This document shows positions 10,031 through 22,956 of a DNA stretch of 64,000 nucleotides, one piece after another. Each line of letters begins with the position of its first letter. Position 1 is the first letter of the stretch. The notes under the pieces were generated by a model that searched no databases, was not told the DNA's origin, and worked only from the letters and a program-made list of their open reading frames with translations. The position numbers were made by a program, and so were the translations under genes. Origin of the DNA: Helicoverpa zea (taxonomy: Eukaryota; Arthropoda; Insecta; Lepidoptera; Noctuidae); NCBI RefSeq assembly GCF_022581195.2, contig NC_061462.1, forward strand, positions 4,402,001 to 4,466,000. Direction: 5' to 3'.

Positions 10031-11067
10031 TCTTTCCGTACCCGGGTAATGATAATACGGTTACGGTTTACGGTTCAGTTCTTTCGGATAGGGTGCAAAT
10101 AAACAAAAAAATACTGTTTATAATACTTATGTAGTGTAGAAATATATACCTAGTCTAACCATACTTTTTATACATTATATTCAGTGTAAAATCTTTTTGC
10201 AATCAATTTATTTAACTAAAGTAATATGTAACAGAAAATCGCAAATATTGTTCATCAGTATCAATATATGTATCATCAGGCGCATTTAATACAACAAAAT
10301 GTGGCAATATGCGTAAACATCATAGTTATTCTATATTAGATGAAGCACAAAACGTGGTTAGGATGGCTCCACACACAATTATGGGCGGCGTATAATTGCG
10401 TTATGTAATGGCTCAGAACTGTACTTCCAGGGTATGGAGAACTAAATGACTAGCGGAGGTGCCATAACGAATATCGGCTAAGAAAGTAGCGCGCCAAAAT
10501 GCGGGTGTGCAGAGGACGAGGAACCATACTGTTTTCGCCTTTACACGCCTTCTTTGGACCCGACCATTTTTTGTAATACCAAAAATCGTTGACAGATGTC
10601 TCAAAGTATCCGAACGCCTCGTTATCTCACTCCGTACGAATTTGACCTAGAAGGCGTATGACCTACCTGCATTATGGCATCTCCGCTTATCTTTCTTTAC
10701 TCCGTGATCCAGGGTTATTTAATTGTACGTATGTTTTGGTTACCGTCTTATAATAATGAGTGAAATGGTATCTGCGTTGTGTTGGTTATTATCTCGCAAT
10801 TTGAATTCCGTACGCCGCTTTTGGGCTATTGTTTTTAATCATCTGCTAAGGTTTACTTGTGTGAGGCAAAGAAAAATATTTGATCAGATATTTGCTGAGA
10901 TTAAAGAAATGTGGGATTTAGATGTTTTGATGTTCTTACAGGACCAATATTTTTCATTAATTGAATCGATTTTTAGATCATTTCCCGAATAGACACGCAG
11001 GTCATTTTGTGTCATTGGTATATAATGTTTTAGACTTTAGAGTAACGGAGCAAGACTTGAAACAATA
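10031..11067. other. Stretch with a moderately GC-rich block, no call
   Basis: 10,330-10,720 is clearly less AT-rich than its surroundings and may be an old transposon or exon remnant, but I cannot name it. The 89-codon ORF at 10,723-10,992 has a protein-like composition (MSEMVSALCWLL...) but no recognised domain, signal peptide or splice context. Confidence 0.3.
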
Positions 11068-11076
11068 GCCTCTTGT

Positions 11077-11450
11077 CATGATGATGTCCTCCTAGCCGAT
11101 TATCGGCTACGGCGGCTGTTCTCATGTAAGGAGATTAGCCAACTACGCAGGACATATTATAGTGCACGAGCATTTGCGCAGACACAGGTGCACTCACTAT
11201 TCCTTCACTCTCATAGCCCGATGGGACGGCAATCCGACACGACCGAAGACCGAGAGATCAGGCGCAGGACCGACATTTTACGTGCTCTCCGATGCACGGG
11301 TGTATCAATCACCAGCTTCCAGGCTCCGGGCTGCTTTGTGAAAGTCTTCTAAAACCCACAAAGCGATTTCGGCCCGACTCGGGAATCGAACCCGAGACCT
11401 CGTGCTCAGCAGCCACACTTGCGACAGCTAGACCAACGAGGCCTCGCTTC
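11077..11450 (-). mobile_element. tRNA-headed SINE (second family), 9-bp TSD
   Basis: Minus-strand SINE flanked by the direct repeat GCCTCTTGT (11,068-11,076 and 11,451-11,459). Its head, read on the minus strand, starts GCCTCGTTGGTCTAGCTG and contains a perfect B box (GGTTCGATTCC), so it is derived from a tRNA gene. The body includes CTTTGTGGGTTTTAGAAGAC and the 3' end AGCCGATAATCGGCTAGGAG followed by ATCATCAT. A second, nearly identical copy in the same orientation lies at 28,012-28,398. Confidence 0.9.
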
Positions 11451-11459
11451 GCCTCTTGT

Positions 11460-14400
11460 TATACTATAGTAATAACAGAATCTATGCTAAAGAAAATCGT
11501 TACTACATTTTGCCAAGTGCCTTTCATTTTCCTGACTTCCATGTAAGAGCGTTTCTTCACATTCAACGGTAATGGACTAGATTACATAAGTGAAGGTTTC
11601 AGTACTTATAGCACGTTCACAGTATGAATCGCAAGTACCAGTCGGAACTATGAAAAATGAGCGCTTCGAATCGAGTTCAAGTGAATGAAAGTTATGTGAA
11701 TGAAATATGGAAGCGAGCAAAGCCAGAGAGATTTCGGATCGCTCTGATGAAGACAAATTCTATCTACTTCCCCGCTGGTGTTGCAAAATAGAGGAGCTTC
11801 ATATGCAATCTCTAAAGTCTAATTTGACCAAAGAAACTCTATTTTTGTCCTCAGAAGTTAATGGAAAAAAATATATAAAAAGTTTGTTAACTTATTCAAT
11901 TTGGAAGGACTTGTTTCTTGGTGTTGTGGCCTATTGATTTTCTTTGTCGCTGAATTCACTTTATATATTACAGCATAAACGTCAAAGTACCAACAAACTA
12001 GTATAGCTTAATGCAATATTTATACACTTAACCCTGCGACCGCCTCACTATCACAGTCGCGTCGCTCATAAAAACACAATAAAACAGCATGAACTGAAAA
12101 AGGTACAGGATTATATTTCAACTACGAAAGAGTGCTGTTACAAGGGCATTCATATTTAATTTGTGTGGTGCCGAGGCACTTTCACTTATTACCTGTAGGC
12201 CCAGGATTTCTGTGTCGTTGTTTTCACGAAGTATTTCGCCCGTTTTTTGTTAAAGAATGTTTTGCGGCCGGAATGAAAAGAACGTGACGGCCACACGGTT
12301 AATTTTGCGGCCAAGTATTACAAATTGTTTGGTTTTAGGATTTCGTGAGCTTTGTTTCAGATACCTAAAGTATTTATGAATTCGCGTTGTTGTTTTTTAA
12401 CTTTTTTTGTTTTGTTAATTTTGTTTTTGGGACGTGTTGTCCTGTTTTAAAAGCTTTTGTAATATGATAATATCACTTTGATTTGTTGGTACGCGCGCTT
12501 TAGCTTGATCAGATAATAACAAAGTCGCGGAAAAAGGTGTCAATAATACTTAAATTAAAAAATAAATTAATTGAAATGGGTGTACTAAGCGTACTATCGC
12601 AGTGATGGGCAAAGAACTCCTCATTTCGTCCCCACACCTTATCCTTCAAGTCTTTCTTATCATTATCATCCTCCTGTCCTCATGACAATTTTTATTTGTT
12701 TTTTTGGTGTAGCACGTTTTCTTCTAATATACCAGTCTTTCTATAACATGAAATATAATAACATGATGTTATCCTTGACCAAGCAATTTCTCTCAATTGA
12801 CCCGTATAGCTCATGCGAGTCAGAAGATGAATAATTGAATACCCGCCGAGCTTTGCACGTCAAAAACGACCGGTAAATATAATTTCCTGGTTGGTAAACT
12901 ACATTAAATATGATGCTACATATTAGGAATAAAACATTAGTAACATGTGTGACATGTGGTTGGTAGTGAATAAATAAAATAAAGAGGTGAATTATGAAAC
13001 ATTGCCTATTCATATTTTATTAATGCAGCTTAAATAAATATAATATAAAAGAAAGTCAGGAGCACTAAAACACTTTGATATTTCAAAGCTTCATTTTCGA
13101 CTCCAGTCTGCACGTTTAAATGTTATCCTTTATTACAAAGGAAATACTCATTGTTTTTCTACCAGTTCGTTCCTTAAGATAATACAAAAGTAGCGAAGAT
13201 TAATTGTTAGAAGAAGCTGAAAAATAAAACTCGCCAAGAACCAATTCTAGAAAATTCGAAAATGGCTGACACACTTTAGCGTAGCGTAGCAATCCTTGTA
13301 AACTCGTTAGGCCTAATTACGTTTTCCAGTTACGAATTACTGTGGCAATTGAATACGACGATTTCCCCAGAGATGGCAGAACACTGTTGAAAAAACCGCT
13401 TGTAACAATTTCACAACGTGAAGAGTTGGATTATGGGCTCAACTTTTTTTAATTAGGTACTTCACGTCTTTAAGAGCAATAAAACTGAGATAAAAGTAAG
13501 TGCCGCTGTGTTGTTTTTAGACTTGTTAGTCCCCAATGAATTTAGCTGTGGACTGATTTTATCTAAACTTTTATACCAACGTTATAGTTGTTGGTCAAAA
13601 TAAGATAATAATTTTCCTAATATCTGTCAGGAATCTTTTGGCGGAATTGCTCGAAAACTTTTGTTTGTGCTACAATTATATTATTAGATGTAAAAATATC
13701 TCCAACTTCTATTATGAAGAAGTTTTCGTTTAGGGGAGTTGACAAAGTTATTTATCCTATCTCCGTCTTGACGCCAGTTATCCTCTTAAAGGGAAGATTT
13801 CTTGCTTACGATTCAAAGCAATTTATCTAAATGGGTTTTCACATTGTAGGCGGTGGATGCAATGGTTTATGCGGTAGTGAAAAAGCTACGCTATAAAATT
13901 TCTATGCTGGGAAAGTCACTTCACAGGAATACTCTGTGGGAAAACGGACGCCTCTACAAGTGCTTATCGTTAATGTAAACGACAAATAAAAACGCTGTCG
14001 GGAAAAATAGTCTCAGTGGTAACGTTGAAAGATTCCGCGACAGTTTTCTTTTCAACGTAGTGTTTTATTTCCTTTCGTTTCCTAATCTCATTTTTAATAC
14101 AATAATTTGTAGTAATCAGGTACTTAGCTATTTAAATTGTGTTAGTTTGGCATAGGTTTAATATTTCCATTCTTCCTAAAGTGGAAGATCCCATTTTTTT
14201 TCTTTGACTTTTGACAACATTCAAAGCCATGCCCATGACTAATTTAGTCAGATCTACATTTACTCACAAAACATAAAATCCCGAGTTTCTTTTTTTTTCT
14301 AAAATAATAAATGGCAGGCGGCTCCAACATAAATACTTTATTTGAAATGTTTTCAGGGTTACGGTAAAAACTTCCAACGTTTGAAGGCAATGAACCCAAT

Positions 14401-17070
14401 TAGAAACTTAAGGGGTCGGTACTATATCCTTTGAGGCAGTGGGGCGTGACATATGTATACGGGTCGTAAGTTGAATAAGTCGCTATATGTCAAGAGATAA
14501 GTTGATATTAAGTGATATGAAGATGTTCATATCATAATACATTGAGCGTAAGATAAGGTTTATATCGAGTAGAAAATTAAATCCAAAATTCCCGGAATCG
14601 ATCAGGAATTTCCGAAACAAAACCATCGTTGACATTAGATATCTATTTTTATTTTATCACTCACGGAGACAGCTTAAGAATTTTGTTTATCATCTTTTTT
14701 TTTAATTCTGTCGCGCTCAATAAAAGAAGGTTTCAGTACTTTATTTTACACTAAAGTTGAAATTGTTAAAGTTCAAAAGTGAAAAGCTAATAATAGCAGC
14801 TTTGTCAAATAACAATGTTTCGAAAAACTTTGGTAATTAAAGGAATATGCTATGAATTTCAAGTGGCCCCCATCTATCACTTAGGCCGTAACCTGTCAAC
14901 TGGAGTCTGTATTTCCTTTTCACCACAGTCATTAATTTTCGAAGATATAACAACTGAAATATCACTTTCCACGTGGAGGAAATTTCGTAACTTTTTAACT
15001 ATTTAAGTACCAAACTTTGCAGAAAAAAACTTCCGTGAAAACTTTTAACATTAAACAATTTTCTGTATAGATATCCTGGTTATAAATAACATGAAAAAAG
15101 TAAAAATTGTGAGCCTTGGAAGCCGTAACTACCTTTCTTATTCGGAAGTTGTAATATTAATTTATGTATCTATTCGGTCTATTCGCATTCTCAAAAAATA
15201 GTCTCACAATAAAAAGAGTTACAGTTTCTCAAAAATACAGGACCAAATCACCGCAAAAATACACATAACTTTTTCATAGCACGATATAAATGTCATTTAG
15301 TGATAAACACGACTGGACAGTTAGTGCCTTCAATGATAAATGACCCGCTGTCCTCGACGCGTGTCAGCCATGTCAGGCCTCAAGTTTTCGAATTACCCTC
15401 CACCAGATTCTGACGTAGTAATGATGGAACACTTGTTTCGCACAGTAATGATGTCTTTACAGTTTTGGGGCATCTTATTTAGGCTATTAAACGTCTTTAG
15501 TAATTCCAGCCATGTATTATAACTTAAAACCTTAAATTGTATTCAATTTTGCATGCCTCGCAGGTTGTAACGAATAGTACCTTTACCTAGAATTTATTAA
15601 TGTTGTCTTCAATCTACACACTTTCTCCATATAAGCACAAAATGACTCTGAATGAATTCAAAGAAAGTCTGGGTTGCTACTTAAAAACTTCCTACCAAAA
15701 GAAATAAAGAAACACGTTACCCGACCTAGGTCGAAATCAGGAAACCCTTCTAAGCCGTGTCCGTTAGCCCAATGAGGCGGTTACTCAAGTAAGTGTTTTT
15801 CAAAGTATCCGAGTGGCCAAAGGGTTTCTACTAGCCATCATCAATCAATCTGAATAGCTGCCTAATTTTTAGACCCTCAGAAAGGACTCTAGTGTTAGTG
15901 CTAAATAAGACGAATAGAGGTAATTTACTGTACCACATTATTGCGGCATAACTTGGAAAGGGTCTGCGAAAGGTAAAAAAATAATCAGTTGAGAACCTTC
16001 CAGACCAGAAGTAAAAAAGTATTATAAATGCGTGGAACAAAATAAATGAGGGAAGCCAAACATGACCAAATCATTGTTTGAATTAACCCGTGTTACTAGC
16101 ATGGCATAGCATGGCAAATGAATAACAATCCACGAAAAACCAGCTTCATCAGGTTTCTCCTTGAAACTGGTAATCCAATTAACCGTTCGATTCAGATTGA
16201 GGAAACTGGAGCCAGTTAACATTGTTCTGACTACTGCACAAAATATTTTGATCACGTTTTGTGCCAAACTGTGCGTATCGGTACTTCGATGGAGGCAGTT
16301 TGGAAGCTGTAGAGATCTTAACTGAGATTTTCTGAGATGATGCGTAAAGCCGTTACACAGATTGGAAATGGTCTGTTTATGATATCTAAAAATCTTCAGC
16401 TTTTTCACGCTTTATTCAAGAATAAAAATACCTTTCATTTAATTTTTGTGTACCTATTTGATATAATTGTATTAATAAAATGTGATCTGGCAGCTGTATG
16501 CGCTATACCTATATTATAACCTGAACTTTTCTTTAGCTTTTGAGATTATTTTTATCCTCAAAAAGTTGGCTCTAAATAGTTTCATTATAGACACCACGAA
16601 CTACCATCGTAATCCCAACTAGGTTAACACAAGTACGTTTAAGAGGACACGACTCTAAACATTACAATTGATAGCCCATAAAAGGATACACGTAGATCCT
16701 AGAAGTTCAAACATAAAATACATTCTAACGACGTGATAAAGATTACTTTATTCTAAATTGAAGACACATTAGGCGAAGTACCGCAGGCTTTTAGCTTAAT
16801 GGTTATGCCTACAGCCTCAGTACAGTTAGCGAGTTATTAATACCAGGAATATAGCCCAGATTTCTAATTGTACTGGCCATTCACACCCCTCCGTTGATTC
16901 CAGTGCCGTTTAAAAACTTATTTAGATAATTTTATTTTTGTTTGAACGGTTTTAGGGTTGCGTGGATATTAACTGGCAGGCTTTAATTTTTTTGGTTTCC
17001 GATGAACGGACGTGTTACGTTCCCGTTTATAGATATGGGTTGGCAATCAAATACGCGAGTTCAATTAAAT
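11460..17070. other. Long AT-rich intergenic or intronic stretch
   Basis: No supported gene over 5.6 kb. Two short ORFs are worth naming: 11,707-11,937 plus (MEASKAREISDRSDEDKF...), hydrophilic with fairly codon-like usage, and 14,815-15,006 plus (MFRKTLVIKGICYEFQ...), with an alternating pattern like a small beta-rich domain. Neither has splice or promoter support. No repeat terminus is recognised here. Confidence 0.35.
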
Positions 17071-17131
17071 TCATTAGGGTTCCGGACCTCGAAAGGAAAA
17101 AACGGAACCCTTATAGGATCACTTTGTTGTC

Positions 17132-17132
17132 C

Positions 17133-17207
<75 letters not shown>
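17132..17207. repeat. (TGTC)n microsatellite, about 19 units
   Basis: About 75 bp of nearly perfect tetranucleotide repeat, at the fixed place where this lepidopteran repeat normally carries a short TGTC run. Overlapping ORFs reading CLSV or RQTD repeats are artefacts of it. Confidence 0.97.
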
Positions 17208-18257
17208 AAGACCCTTTATCTTAAGAACGCGTGGACGTATCAAGCTGAAATTCACATGAAATACTCGGGTCTATTGCCCCTTTAAGCTGTGAAAATATCA
17301 AGCTTCTAAGCCAAGCCAATCAAAAGATACAACCGATTATGTCGATATTTTCAACAAATTCTCGACACTCGCAAAGGAATCAAAACCTACAGGGTACTTC
17401 CCGTAAACTCAGAATTTTGAAATTTGGCATGAAGCATTGTTATATAATGCAAATATAGGAAAAATTGCGAAAATCTCATTTTTTTTGTTATATAATATAA
17501 TAAAAATATTTTAATAAAATGAAACTTACTACCTTATTTCTCACGAACGAATAAAGGTACCAAATTGAAATTTATACCAAATACCTAGGTCTATTGTCCC
17601 TTTAAGTAATGAAAAAATCAAACTTCTAAGTTAACGCGATCAAAAGATACAGCAGTTTTACTGACACCTTAGACGAATTTCCGTCACACGCTAGGGAATC
17701 AAAACCTACAAGGTACTTCCCGTGAACTCAGAATCTTGAAATTCGGCACGAAGCAACGTTATATAGTACAGATAAAGGAAAAATTGCGAAAATGATAAAT
17801 TTGAAGTTACATAAAATATTAAAATATTATTTTTGCTTACATGACATAAAATATTTTTTTAATAATTATAAACTTACTACCTACCCTTTTTCACATGAAC
17901 GCGTAGAGATATTAAAGTTTTGAATAAAAAGTGAAATTTATATCAAACACTTCTTAAATATAATGGCCTCTAAACTGTTTAAAATTTTAAATCATTCAAA
18001 GGTCATTGGGCACCTTAGTATGAAAACCATACCCACGGCGGATACGAACGAAATATAGCACAGTATAATGATAAAGGCTCTGATTTACTATGGCATTAGT
18101 CGCATCAATGTGAACCATGGGAATCTAGAGAAAATCAGGTATAAACATCAAATATTTTCCTCATTTCAATGGGGAATTTAAACGACCAAGTTTGATGGAT
18201 TTGGGAAATCATTTATTTGTAGTGAAAGAGTATACTTGCCGTTTATTTCCATTGTCA

Positions 18258-18783
18258 TCAGGTCAGGATCTGATGATGGAAATCCTGAGAAATCGAGGGC
18301 AACTAACAGAAATTGTAGGCATGCATAGGATTAAAACTTGATTCTTAGATGTATGTCTGGTGATACTATCAAACAGTGAAGGTTTAGAGCTTATCTGATG
18401 ATGGAGATGTGAGAAAGTCGAGAGAACTCGGTATGTTTTAGTTACGTCGTGTTTGGGCCGATGCATATAAATAAACAGTTTTCTTGTTGTTGTTAGAAGT
18501 TGTATTTTTTTTTGTAAAAAGTTTTTATTTTTAACTTTTGTGAAAAGTTCTCGTCAATACGAATAAAATAAGCCCAAACACGTGGTAGTTGCAACATACC
18601 GTTCGGGAGTTCCCTTGACTCTCTGTAGTCTCCATAATCAAATCAGCTCCAAACCTTCACTGTTTACCAGTACCCTCAAAAATACACTCACATGTCTGGT
18701 TATGACTCGATGCGTGCCTACAATATTCAAGAGTTGCCCTCGATTTCTCAGGGTTTCCAGATCCTCATCAGATCCTGGTCATC
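18258..18783. repeat. Imperfect 200-bp inverted repeat
   Basis: The left arm (18,258-18,458) and right arm (18,572-18,783) are imperfect reverse complements. They share TGAGAAATCGAGGGCAACT, AAACAGTGAAGGTTT and the outer GTTTGGGC. The roughly 113-bp loop is AT-rich. The transcript would fold into a long hairpin. It lies inside the composite repeat and could be a nested fold-back element or a duplicated part of it. Confidence 0.7.
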
Positions 18784-19190
18784 CGGATTGGCACCTTCCT
18801 TCTTTATGAAAAGTCTTTAACAATAAAAACTAGCATTGCAACCTGTACAATCCTCTGAAACTGCTTGTCTTTTATATTTTTCAAACGATCCTGGACATTC
18901 GTCTCCATGGAATTTTAATAAAATATTTATATTCAAAGAAACGTCATACCATTCTCCACGATTTAAAACTACTTTGATTCATGTCCGCCACTTTTTACAA
19001 AGCGGGTCAGATATGCCCCATGACCTTTAAGACATAATTAGTTATTTTCAATCAGATTTCTGAATGATGACTATAAAATGTTGTATATAAATAACTTCAA
19101 TAAAATAACTTTTACAAGGTACTGGCCTACTATTTTAATTATATTACAAAATAAAAAATATTAACTATTTTGACTCCTTCCTCCTTCCTT

Positions 19191-19250
19191 TCCTTCTCCG
19201 TGTGAGAGGAGGCCTGTGCCCAGCAGTGGGACGATAAATAGGCTGTAACT
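19191..19250 (+). mobile_element. LINE/SINE 3' tail (CAGCAGTGGGACG type)
   Basis: CCTTCTCCGTGTGAGAGGAG, GCCTGTGCCCAGCAGTGGGA and GATAAATAGGCTGTAACT form the standard 3' tail of a lepidopteran RTE-like LINE and its dependent SINEs. Only the tail inserted. It is followed by an AACT microsatellite at 19,246-19,267. Confidence 0.75.
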
Positions 19251-19400
19251 AACTAACTAACTAACTATTTTGACTCTCACGAAATTACCATAACTATGAT
19301 TGTTCTAAACTGAACGGTTGACGCGAAACTCACTTTTTATATATACAGCATTTGTACGGAACCCTCGGTGCGCGAGTCCGACTCGCACTTGGCCGGTTTT

Positions 19401-20514
19401 TTTTTTAAATTATGAATCATGACCAGAACGGTCGAATATTTTCTGTCTATCAAATATAATATGATGAGAATAAAACAGAATATAATAGTATAGAATAGAA
19501 CTGTCTTACTACTATAAAGTACTCAGAGCAGTAGGTATCAGATTCATGTTTGTGAGTTCAAAGATACCAGATATCGCAAGGACATCGAGGAACTGACATT
19601 AAAAGAAAACAATACAGCGAGCAATTTCAAAGAAGGTAAAGAAAAAAAAAATTACGAAACCCTTTTCTAATATTCAACAAAGGGAAGTCAAATTACCCTG
19701 GAGATACTTTAAAGCGATAATAAATTGAGCGCATAACAATACCATTGCTTCCTTGTGGTCTGATTAATTGTTGAGAACACAAAACGATGTCCCCTTAAGA
19801 CATCTAGCTGGTTTAAGGGACCAAGCAATTATAATTGCGATGTAGATAAGCCCTTTTGAGGTTAGCCTCTCTTTAGGGACGACGGTGAAGAGCTTGTTCA
19901 ATGACGGTGTCTTCAAATTGTTTGGTTGAAATACTTCCTATTATTTTATGAAATTGTTTTCTTTGATGCAGTGAACCGCAGTAGAATGATTGTCATTGCC
20001 AAATCGTAATAATTATAATGATTATATAAAGATATATTATTTTGTTATCATTACATTCCATGCCAATTGGTGAAATATGGCGGATCATTTACCCTTAGGT
20101 ATATAATCACATTATTGTAACCATATTTGCAAAAATAAATTGAATTGTCTTTGAAAAAAGAAAACTATTGATACAGTCACAAAATTGGTATACTTAAAAA
20201 AAAAATACGTTTACACGTTAAATCATTCTTTACTCTAAAAGCCCAAAATCCTAGTTACAATAAAGAGAAACAATATAACCAGATAAGCACATCTTTGCAT
20301 AAAATTAACACCAGTAAATTTGTACGTGGTCTTAAGGAAAACCCATCGTATGCTGTTGCAATTTAACTAAGCGGGCTAAGTCTCCAAGAGGGTAGCCACC
20401 TATCTCGTTAACTAAAGACTATGCCGACACTGATACATCGAGGGCTAAGCGTTTACTATCACTTGATTGAGTATCCTCTTTATGTCTTTACACTGTGAGA
20501 GAAATGAGCATAAT
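19401..20514. other. AT-rich stretch, nothing recognised
   Basis: No exon, RNA gene or repeat end recognised. Confidence 0.45.
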
Positions 20515-20650
20515 GTCCTACTAATATTATGAATGTGAAACTTTGTGGACATGTTTGTGGGGGTGTCTATTTTTTACTCTTACAGCAAATACTACGCTTG
20601 CCAGCGGGAATGACCGAGTCCTGTAGGAATTGTTACCCTCATATGGATAA
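20515..20650 (+). mobile_element. Helitron-like 5' part
   Basis: Starts TACTAATATTATGAATGTGA, continues TTTACTCTTACAGCAAATAC and ends with ATGGATAAAAGGT. This is the 5' half of the common lepidopteran repeat. The CTAG end is missing, so the copy is truncated or decayed. Confidence 0.5.
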
Positions 20651-20730
20651 AAGGTGATGTTATATCTACTGATATGTAAGCTATATTGCTGCCAAGTTCC
20701 ATCACCATCCATTGAACCGCTAAAGTGTGA

Positions 20731-20769
20731 AGAATTAACTCACATACTGTGTGTATGTGAGTTAATTCT
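20731..20769. repeat. 17-bp perfect hairpin
   Basis: AGAATTAACTCACATAC at 20,731-20,747 is followed, after a 5-base loop, by its exact reverse complement at 20,753-20,769. A GTGAAGA-type extension continues imperfectly outside. No target duplication is seen. Confidence 0.85.
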
Positions 20770-22320
20770 CTTCACTCACACACTCACACTTTTCACCTTT
20801 TATAACAGCGAGCGTTAGGTGATATAATTCATTACAAACGTTAACTTAAGTTGAAACTGTATATGCAAACGTAGTCACAGACAACAAATAATCCACGTGA
20901 GAACATAATATATACTGCTTACATTCACATTTTGCAAAATAAACTAATTTATCACAGCCTTTTAACCCGAGTCTTGTGCACAAAATTAATAGTGCGGTCT
21001 GACGTGCTCTGTCACTTTCATAATGTCTGAAATTTTAAAATAGACGACACTATAATTTTAGAGAATATTTTTCATAAGTCTTCTGTGAAAATATTGCGTT
21101 TTTTTCTTTGCTTATGTTGCCTCTTTGACACACTCTGTGCAGTATAAACATAATGCAGCTAAGGCATATATTCATATACATGTATGTCTGTAATAAGGTA
21201 CATTTAAAAATAGACGATTGTTTTACTAGTAATGCCTATCTCAAGCTTGAAGTTTTTCAGTTTAATTGGTATGCTTTTGTTGGGTTTAAGCAATATTACG
21301 GTTCTTAATTGAATCCTTTAGGAATGAAAATGAACTAAAATATACCATCTCTACTAACGCCTTAACATCCATACAAGTCTTAAACGTTCACTTAATAAGT
21401 GCACGATAAAGAAACTTATAAAGAAGGGAAAAAGTATTAAATTCTTCAACCCATGCGAGCATTTCCTCATTTCATAAGCTGCAACAACTACAAAGGATTA
21501 CAAAAATATACATCCTTCACGTCTGTTTTTAAAATAGTTACATACATACTTATTGTATTTACCTCTAATTTATAAACATATTTGTTGTAATTTATTTATA
21601 TGAAAAGAAATAGGTAGTTTGTACCTAAGTGGAACCATAAATGAATAAACACTATTAAGCCACGATTAAATAAATACCAACACTTTCTTCTATCCCATTA
21701 ACTAATTAATAAAGAAAATTACTGACAAAAGGTCCCAAAATAAAACGGTTATGATAAATAAATATACATTATTCTCTTCGAAGTTTTACTAGGGCCCTGT
21801 ATATTGGCCACAAGGTTACCCGACGCCGGGAAGATACGAACCTTCATACATTATTCAGTGATGCCCGCTCATCATACGCCCATATCGAATGTTGCCCACA
21901 CTTTATTGCTTATTTTTCTTCTCTAAATATTATATAATGATGCTGTCAGTTGCTTGACTTAGCTTTTGTATTTGTAAGTTGCGTTTGGCGTGAAATAAAG
22001 TTGGTAGCCACTGTTAAAGCTGAAAAAAATATCTATACTTAGTAAATTATAGAGTGGAAAAACAACAAATAAAAAATAAGACATCTTCTTCTGAAACGAG
22101 TAAAGCTAAGATAGAAACAAAAAAGTTTCCAAAAAAATCATCTTCAATTCTTACATTCTATAAAGGACTTATCCGTGAATCCCAATAACACGCATGTCCA
22201 AAAAGAGGATACCATTTCTAATAGTTCACATTTCAATTTCAAAAATGGCATCTGCAACATTGCCGACAATCCATTTGCCTCGCTTAGAACGCGACCAATA
22301 AAACCTATAACTACCGACCA
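20770..22320. other. AT-rich stretch, nothing recognised
   Basis: No gene supported. 21,790-21,900 is somewhat GC-richer and could be an old exon or element, but no frame stands out. Confidence 0.4.
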
Positions 22321-22326
22321 ATACCG

Positions 22327-22333
22327 GTCAGTT
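22327..22333 (+). promoter_or_regulatory. Possible arthropod initiator (TCAGT)
   Basis: GTCAGTT matches the insect initiator consensus TCAGT, with the A at 22,330 as predicted +1. It lies 24 bases before the ATG of the candidate first exon. No TATA box is obvious. Support is positional only. Confidence 0.2.
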
Positions 22334-22353
22334 CGAAAACTCGAAAGTTCACA

Positions 22354-22396
22354 ATGGATTCACAAAAACCGCTAGCAGTAGTGCAAAACGGCCGGG
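22354..22396 (+). CDS. Candidate first coding exon (14 codons plus splice donor)
   Basis: ACAATGG is a good start context. The frame MDSQKPLAVVQNGR runs without interruption into GGG|GTAAGT, close to the consensus 5' splice site, at 22,396/22,397. An initiator-like motif precedes it. If real, this is the short cytoplasmic N terminus of a gene whose further exons lie downstream, possibly beyond the window. The overlapping longer ORF (22,175-22,375) in another frame is probably a shadow. The evidence is one start and one donor, so coincidence is possible. Confidence 0.35.
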
Positions 22397-22951
22397 GTAA
22401 GTTGCAAAACGACTGCTGGTTACGAAATGACAGTAGCTCATAAAGGGGACCTACCTTTTTAGTCATTTATGCTGATGGTCAAATCCAATTTCAATAAGCT
22501 ATAATTATTCAATTACTTTATGCAGAAACATAGCATCAGATTAACGTTGCATTGACGAATATGTAAGGCATAGAGTTCCCGAGGCTTAAAATGCAGGACC
22601 CAGTTAAGGTTATTTCAGCCGATGTATCAAAACATTCGATACAACAAACAAATGACTGTGTAAAAAAAAACAGCAACGATAACAATGTCGATTTAACAAA
22701 GCCAATAATTAGCGGCCAGTTCGCAGATTCGCAGAAAGGATTCCAAAAAGTACCCGAAACTACGATCCAGTAGCGCGAAATGCCCGGTGTATGTATACAC
22801 AAAGAGCTCTGAATTTTCAGCCGCTCCCCTTGTTTCCTGCAATGAACATTAACCTGCTCAAAAGCTGAAACGGCTCTCCTGTGTTGAACGCTCGACTCCA
22901 ATAAAACTTTTGTTTTTCGCTCGCTAAAAATGCGCACGACCCATTTCGATG
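22397..22951. other. Stretch after the candidate exon
   Basis: Includes an open frame of 60 codons at 22,591-22,773 (MQDPVKVISADVSK...), hydrophilic and low in complexity at its centre. I cannot assign it. It could be intron of the gene suggested by the 22,354 exon. Confidence 0.3.
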
Positions 22952-22956
22952 CACCG

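Larger units (their letters stand above)
17071..19400 (+). mobile_element. Composite lepidopteran repeat (GGGTTCCG ... ACTCGCACTTGGCC)
   Basis: The start TTAGGGTTCCGGACCTCGAA..AACGGAACCC and the end TACGGAACCCTCGGTGCGCG followed by AGTCCGACTCGCACTTGGCC and a T run are the two ends of a widespread lepidopteran interspersed repeat. Inside are the TGTC microsatellite, a roughly 320-bp direct duplication (TCAAAAGATAC...GGAATCAAAACCTAC near 17,322-17,392 and 17,640-17,712), and a 200-bp inverted repeat around 18,500. A LINE tail at 19,191-19,250 was inserted later. The transposon class is not resolved. Confidence 0.6.

Noticed and set aside
10723..10992. 89-codon ORF (MYVCFGYRLIIMSEMV...)
   Set aside because: Protein-like composition but no domain, signal peptide, splice sites or conservation that I can show.
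11368..11450. tRNA gene on the minus strand
   Set aside because: It is the tRNA-derived head of a SINE: it continues into the SINE body, has target duplications, and recurs at 28 kb.
11707..11937. 76-codon ORF (MEASKAREISDRSDEDKF...)
   Set aside because: Hydrophilic first half looks codon-like, the second half is AT-rich noise; no supporting context.
16962..17285. ORFs of 107, 85 and 64 codons with CLSV or DRQT repeats
   Set aside because: They are translations of the TGTC microsatellite on both strands and lie inside an interspersed repeat.
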